Shown here: positions 4,239 to 6,816 of the stretch, in pieces
Position numbering within the stretch: position 1 is the stretch's first letter
How the letters are laid out: each line of letters opens with the position of its first letter
Assembly (NCBI GenBank): GCA_001871755.1
Contig: MNXL01000116.1
Location: 4,021-10,836 of the forward strand
Length of the DNA: 6,816 nt
From: Anaerolineae bacterium CG2_30_64_16
GTDB taxonomy: Bacteria; Chloroflexota; Anaerolineae; CG2-30-64-16
Direction: 5' to 3'
Made by a program: the position numbers and the translations under genes
The notes under the pieces: model-generated
What the model was told of the DNA's origin: nothing
The model's input: only the letters and a program-made list of their open reading frames with translations
Databases searched by the model: none

Positions 4239-6816
4239 ATGAAATCCACCTTACGCCCACGTCTGCCCCTCCTGCTGATCGTCCTTGTCGGGACCGCGCT
4301 CCGGCTGTTCCGGCTGGGCGCGGACAGCCTGTGGTACGATGAGACGGTCAGCACTTTTCTGGCCGGCAGCCCCCTGTCCGAGTTGCTCCGTCACACCGCG
4401 GGCGACATCCACCCGCCCGGCTACTACATGCTGTTACGCGGCTGGCTGATCGTGATGGGCTACCCCACCGGCCACGCGGACCCGGCCCGGAACGGGCTGG
4501 AGTTTGCGGCCGGGTTCTTCTCGCTCTTCTTTGGTGTCCTGCTGATCGCGCTGGTCTACGCGCTGGCGCGGCGCGTGGCCAGCCGGCGCGTGGCGTTGAT
4601 CGCCGCGGCGTTGGTCGCGGTCAGCCCGTTCAACGTCTGGTACAGCCAGGAAGTGCGCATGTACACGGTCGGCGCGGCGTTGGGGGTCGTGGGGGTGTAC
4701 GCGCTGCTGCAGATTGCGGATGGCGAACCTGTCCTGAGCGCAATCAAAGGATTGCGGATTGGTGACCTCAATTCGCAATCGGAAATCGGAAATCGGAAAT
4801 CTCGAACCTGGTGGATCGTCTACGCGCTGGCCGCGGCCGCCGGCATGTACACCCTCTATTATTTCGCCTTCCTGCTCATCCCGCTCAACTTGTGGGCACT
4901 GGTGATGCTCACCCAAAGGCCAACCGCGGACCGCCAGCCTACGCCGAAGAACCGACATCCAGACCCCTGCCACGTAACACGTGTTTCGTCCTTCGACGCT
5001 GCTCAGGATGCACTTCACGTTTTACGTCTTACGTTTTACGTCTTACGTCTTACGTTTTACGTCTTGCGTTTTACGTCTTACGTTTCACGTCTTACGTTTT
5101 ACGTTTCACGTTTTACGTCTTACGTTTCACGTCTTACGCCCCTCTTCCTCGCCAACCTCGCCGCGGCTGCCCTTTACGCGCCGTGGATTCCGATCGCCTG
5201 GCGGCAGATGACGGACCCGCCCGTGCCGCCGTGGCGAACGCTCCCGGCGTTGACCCATATCCTGCGCGAAAGCTGGACCGCTCTCAGCCTGGGCCAGTCC
5301 GCGCCGGGGTGGCTGTGGCCGGCATTGGCGCTGACGCTGGCGCTGTACGCCCTGGGGATTGCGACGCTACGAATCAGCGAATCAGCGAATCAGCGAGTCA
5401 GCAAATCAGCGAGTCAGCGAATCAGCGAATCACCGAGTCAGCGAATCACCGAGTCAGCGAATCAGCGAATCAGCGAATCGGCGAATCGGCAGATCAACAA
5501 ACCAACCAACACACCAACAAACAAACCTACAAATCCGAAATCGCAAATCCGAAATCGCAAATCCGCCATCCTCCCCCTCGCCACCTTCGGCTCCCTCGCC
5601 CTGATTCTGCTCGTCTCACTGGTGACGCCGCTCTACCACGTGCGCTATCTGTTCACGTACAGCCCTGCGTTCTACGTCGTGTTGGCCGCGGGTCTTGGCT
5701 GGCTGTGGGCCCGGCGAAAGGCGCTCTTCTGGCTGGCCGCGGCGGGCTGGCTGGCCGCGGCCGGGGTGACGCTCCATGCGTTCTGGGCCGACCCGGCCTA
5801 TCGCGCCGACGACCACCGCGCGGCGGTCCGCTTCCTGCAAGACTACTGGCGGCCGGGCGACGTCGTGGTGGTCAACGCGGGCTGGCCCTACACCGCGCTG
5901 CTGACCTACTGGGATGGGCCGGTGGCCTTCCGCGGCCGGCTCACCGCCGATCTGCCGACCCCGCGCGCCGATGCCGCCCTGGTCCTGGTCACGGCCGGTC
6001 ATGTGGACGGCGATCCGGGTTTGGGTTGGGCTGATCCGCGCTCCGACTTCTTCGCCATGCCGTCCGACGCGGCCGGCCGACAGATCGACGCGCTGTTCGA
6101 GCGATTCGCTCGCGTCTGGCACTATCGCATCTACGACACCGTGAACGACCCCGGTGGCGAGGTGCGCGGCTTGCTGGAGACAGACGGCCGGCTCTTCGAG
6201 GACCAGGTCTTCACCGGCGAGGCGAACATGCGGGTCCAGGGCTTCGTCCCGCGGGGAGGCACGGCCTGGTCGGCCGATGAACCGACGGTCAGTTTCGCCG
6301 CGGGCGTGAGCCTCCAGTGGTCGGCGCAGCCTGTCGAAACACCGGCCGGCCAGACGCTGTACGCCGCGTTGACCTGGCGAGCCGACACCCCCACACCGGC
6401 CGATATCGCCACGTCGTTGCGTTTGGTGGGTGGGGACGGCGCTACCTGGGTCCAGCCGCCGGACGAGCGACCGTTAGGGTCCCTCCTACCATCGAGCAGG
6501 TGGCCCACAGGGTCGGCAATCCGCCAGCCGATCGCGCTGCTGATCCCGCCAGGCACGCCGCCGGGGCGCTATACGCTCGCCTTGCTGGTCTACGACCCCG
6601 CTACCGGCAAGCCGTGGCCGCCGCAGAACTACCCGGAGCGCCTGCTCGCGGTGCAGGATGGGGTCAACCTGATGGCCGTCAACGTCACCCGGCCGGCGCC
6701 GCCGCCCGCCGCGCAACCCGCGCTGGCCCGCTTCGGGCCGCTCGCGCTCGTTGCCGCGACCTCCCCCGCGACCGTCGTGGCGGCCGGCGGGCAGATCCCG
6801 GTCGATCTGCTCTGGC
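4239..6816 (+). CDS. GT39-type membrane glycosyltransferase with low-complexity inserts, 3' end missing
   Basis: A GT-C fold, polyprenyl-phosphate-sugar-dependent glycosyltransferase of the GT39/ArnT/PMT-like family, acting in the cytoplasmic membrane. I followed one frame from the ATG at 4239 to the right edge: 859 codons, no stop. Family marks are SLWYDETVS (Asp34-Glu35, first periplasmic loop), GDIHPPGYY (56-63), SPFNVWYSQEVRMY (129-142) and LYHVRYL before the last helices. From about residue 515 a soluble region begins (ADPAYRADDHRAAVRFL), then beta-sandwich-like modules around 684 and 830 onward. The frame runs through three low-complexity blocks: residues 159-189, about 228-300, and 378-442. 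Each lies between hydrophobic helices, so they probably form extra loops. Start choice is uncertain: GTG at 4221 is in frame and overlaps the previous stop as GTGA, while the ATG at 4239 has no clear Shine-Dalgarno. The donor, acceptor and total length are unknown. Confidence 0.88.
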   Translation, partial: MKSTLRPRLPLLLIVLVGTALRLFRLGADSLWYDETVSTFLAGSPLSELLRHTAGDIHPPGYYMLLRGWLIVMGYPTGHADPARNGLEFAAGFFSLFFGVLLIALVYALARRVASRRVALIAAALVAVSPFNVWYSQEVRMYTVGAALGVVGVYALLQIADGEPVLSAIKGLRIGDLNSQSEIGNRKSRTWWIVYALAAAAGMYTLYYFAFLLIPLNLWALVMLTQRPTADRQPTPKNRHPDPCHVTRVSSFDAAQDALHVLRLTFYVLRLTFYVLRFTSYVSRLTFYVSRFTSYVSRLTPLFLANLAAAALYAPWIPIAWRQMTDPPVPPWRTLPALTHILRESWTALSLGQSAPGWLWPALALTLALYALGIATLRISESANQRVSKSASQRISESPSQRITESANQRISESANRQINKPTNTPTNKPTNPKSQIRNRKSAILPLATFGSLALILLVSLVTPLYHVRYLFTYSPAFYVVLAAGLGWLWARRKALFWLAAAGWLAAAGVTLHAFWADPAYRADDHRAAVRFLQDYWRPGDVVVVNAGWPYTALLTYWDGPVAFRGRLTADLPTPRADAALVLVTAGHVDGDPGLGWADPRSDFFAMPSDAAGRQIDALFERFARVWHYRIYDTVNDPGGEVRGLLETDGRLFEDQVFTGEANMRVQGFVPRGGTAWSADEPTVSFAAGVSLQWSAQPVETPAGQTLYAALTWRADTPTPADIATSLRLVGGDGATWVQPPDERPLGSLLPSSRWPTGSAIRQPIALLIPPGTPPGRYTLALLVYDPATGKPWPPQNYPERLLAVQDGVNLMAVNVTRPAPPPAAQPALARFGPLALVAATSPATVVAAGGQIPVDLLW
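4732..4751 (+). repeat. 20-nt element TCCTGAGC...AAGGA, copy 1
   Basis: TCCTGAGCGCAATCAAAGGA matches, in reverse orientation, the element at 4989-5008 at 15 of 20 positions, with the first eight and last five bases identical. From memory it also resembles a short dispersed sequence (TCCTGAGC-GAAG-TCGAAGGA type) common in several bacterial phyla. It is translated in frame within the glycosyltransferase. Confidence 0.5.
4739..4756. repeat. Intragenic hairpin CGCAATC-AAAG-GATTGCG
   Basis: A perfect 7-bp inverted repeat with a 4-nt loop inside the first low-complexity block of the glycosyltransferase gene. It overlaps the 20-nt element at 4732-4751. Such compact hairpins are typical of small dispersed palindromic elements, and here it is translated (AIKGLR). 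Confidence 0.55.
4770..4804 (+). repeat. Heptamer array I (AATCGGA type)
   Basis: Five 7-nt units: AATTCGC, then three identical AATCGGA (4777-4797), then a diverged AATCTCG. It belongs to the same sequence family as the AAATCCG/AAATCGC heptamers at 5531-5565. In the glycosyltransferase it encodes the hydrophilic NSQSEIGNRKS loop just before the helix starting TWWIVYALAAAAGMY. Confidence 0.7.
4989..5008 (-). repeat. 20-nt element TCCTGAGC...AAGGA, copy 2, inverted
   Basis: Read on the minus strand it is TCCTGAGCAGCGTCGAAGGA, 15 of 20 positions identical to copy 1 at 4732-4751. It stands directly before the ACGTYTY heptamer array, just as copy 1 stands before heptamer array I. It is translated as SSFDAAQD. 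Confidence 0.5.
5017..5135 (+). repeat. Heptamer array II: 17 tandem units of ACGTYTY
   Basis: Seventeen uninterrupted 7-nt units (ACGTTTT, ACGTCTT or ACGTTTC, with one GCGTTTT at 5066-5072), followed by a diverged ACGCCCC. GC content falls to roughly 30-45% against a GC-rich host gene. In the glycosyltransferase frame it encodes heptads such as VLRLTFY and VSRFTSY (about residues 260-299), and the next helix (PLFLANLAAAALYAPW) starts right after it. All three frames are open and give the same heptad peptide in rotated order. Confidence 0.9.
5371..5530 (+). repeat. Octamer array III: 15 units of GARTCASC plus degenerate tail
   Basis: Fifteen 8-nt units from 5371 to 5490 (GAATCAGC, GAGTCAGC, GAATCACC, GAATCGGC, one AAATCAGC). 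Five decayed octamers follow up to 5530 (AGATCAAC, AAACCAAC and similar). The encoded peptide has an 8-residue period, RISESANQ with variants RVSKSASQ, RISESPSQ and RITESANQ, then an Asn/Thr/Pro-rich stretch. It forms a long hydrophilic loop between the helix ending LYALGIATL and the helix starting AILPLATFGSLAL. Confidence 0.9.
5531..5565 (+). repeat. Heptamer array IV: five units of AAATCCG/AAATCGC
   Basis: Five alternating 7-nt units (AAATCCG, AAATCGC, AAATCCG, AAATCGC, AAATCCG) abut the octamer array. Octamers and heptamers together span 195 nt (5371-5565), exactly 65 codons, so the whole block is frame-neutral although neither unit length is. Confidence 0.75.

Noticed and set aside
5017..5565. 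CRISPR array
   Set aside because: Units are 7-8 nt, contiguous and without unique spacers, so this is a tandem microsatellite-like repeat.
4811..6034. Plus-strand open frames (4811-6034, 4981-5211, 5359-5604) over the repeat arrays as separate genes
   Set aside because: They are open only because the 7- and 8-nt arrays are stop-free in all frames. Outside the arrays their sequence is nonsense, whereas the frame starting at 4239 keeps glycosyltransferase motifs and helices on both sides.
4239..6816. Glycosyltransferase as a frameshifted pseudogene broken by the repeats
   Set aside because: Codon-by-codon reading shows one continuous frame from 4239 to the right edge, with family motifs and hydrophobic helices before, between and after the arrays.

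Overview
The window (6,816 bp, GC-rich) carries two divergent gene blocks separated by about 600 bp of non-coding DNA. Its style suggests a bacterium of the Chloroflexota, Anaerolineae-like: GC-rich genes, a large GT39 family membrane glycosyltransferase with C-terminal beta-sandwich modules, and short degenerate 7- and 8-nt tandem arrays. This assignment is an inference from gene style, not from a marker gene.

Minus-strand block (positions 1937 down to 1): a YedE-family transporter (putative selenium or thiosulfate transporter), then a single-domain TusA-family sulfur carrier, then a class-V aminotransferase fold cysteine desulfurase family protein that runs off the left edge. The spacing is very tight. 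The TusA Shine-Dalgarno overlaps the yedE stop, and the desulfurase start overlaps the TusA stop as ATGA. The three genes read as one module that imports a sulfur or selenium species, carries it as a persulfide or perselenide on the TusA cysteine, and mobilises it with a PLP enzyme.

Intergenic region (1938-2543): no gene is supported. It holds a consensus-like sigma-70 promoter facing right, a 16-bp palindrome (2349-2364), a 9-bp-stem hairpin (2275-2301) and a smaller inverted repeat (2169-2185).

Plus-strand block (2544 to the right edge): an amidohydrolase family 2 metal-dependent hydrolase with an unusual C-terminal domain; a 160-residue protein of five exact-length 15-residue repeats with a C-terminal membrane anchor; and a GT39-type polytopic glycosyltransferase, still open at the right edge. 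The gaps are 4 and 14 nt, so these three are probably one transcript. The small middle protein is not a family I recognise.

The most unusual feature lies inside the glycosyltransferase gene. The reading frame passes without a stop through three low-complexity blocks: heptamers of the AATCGGA type, 17 heptamers of ACGTYTY, and 15-20 octamers of GARTCASC followed by five heptamers. Each sits between predicted membrane helices. Unit lengths of 7 and 8 are coprime to 3, so each array encodes nearly the same 7- or 8-residue repeat peptide in all three frames. The arrays are therefore stop-free however they are entered, but a single-unit gain or loss would shift the downstream frame.
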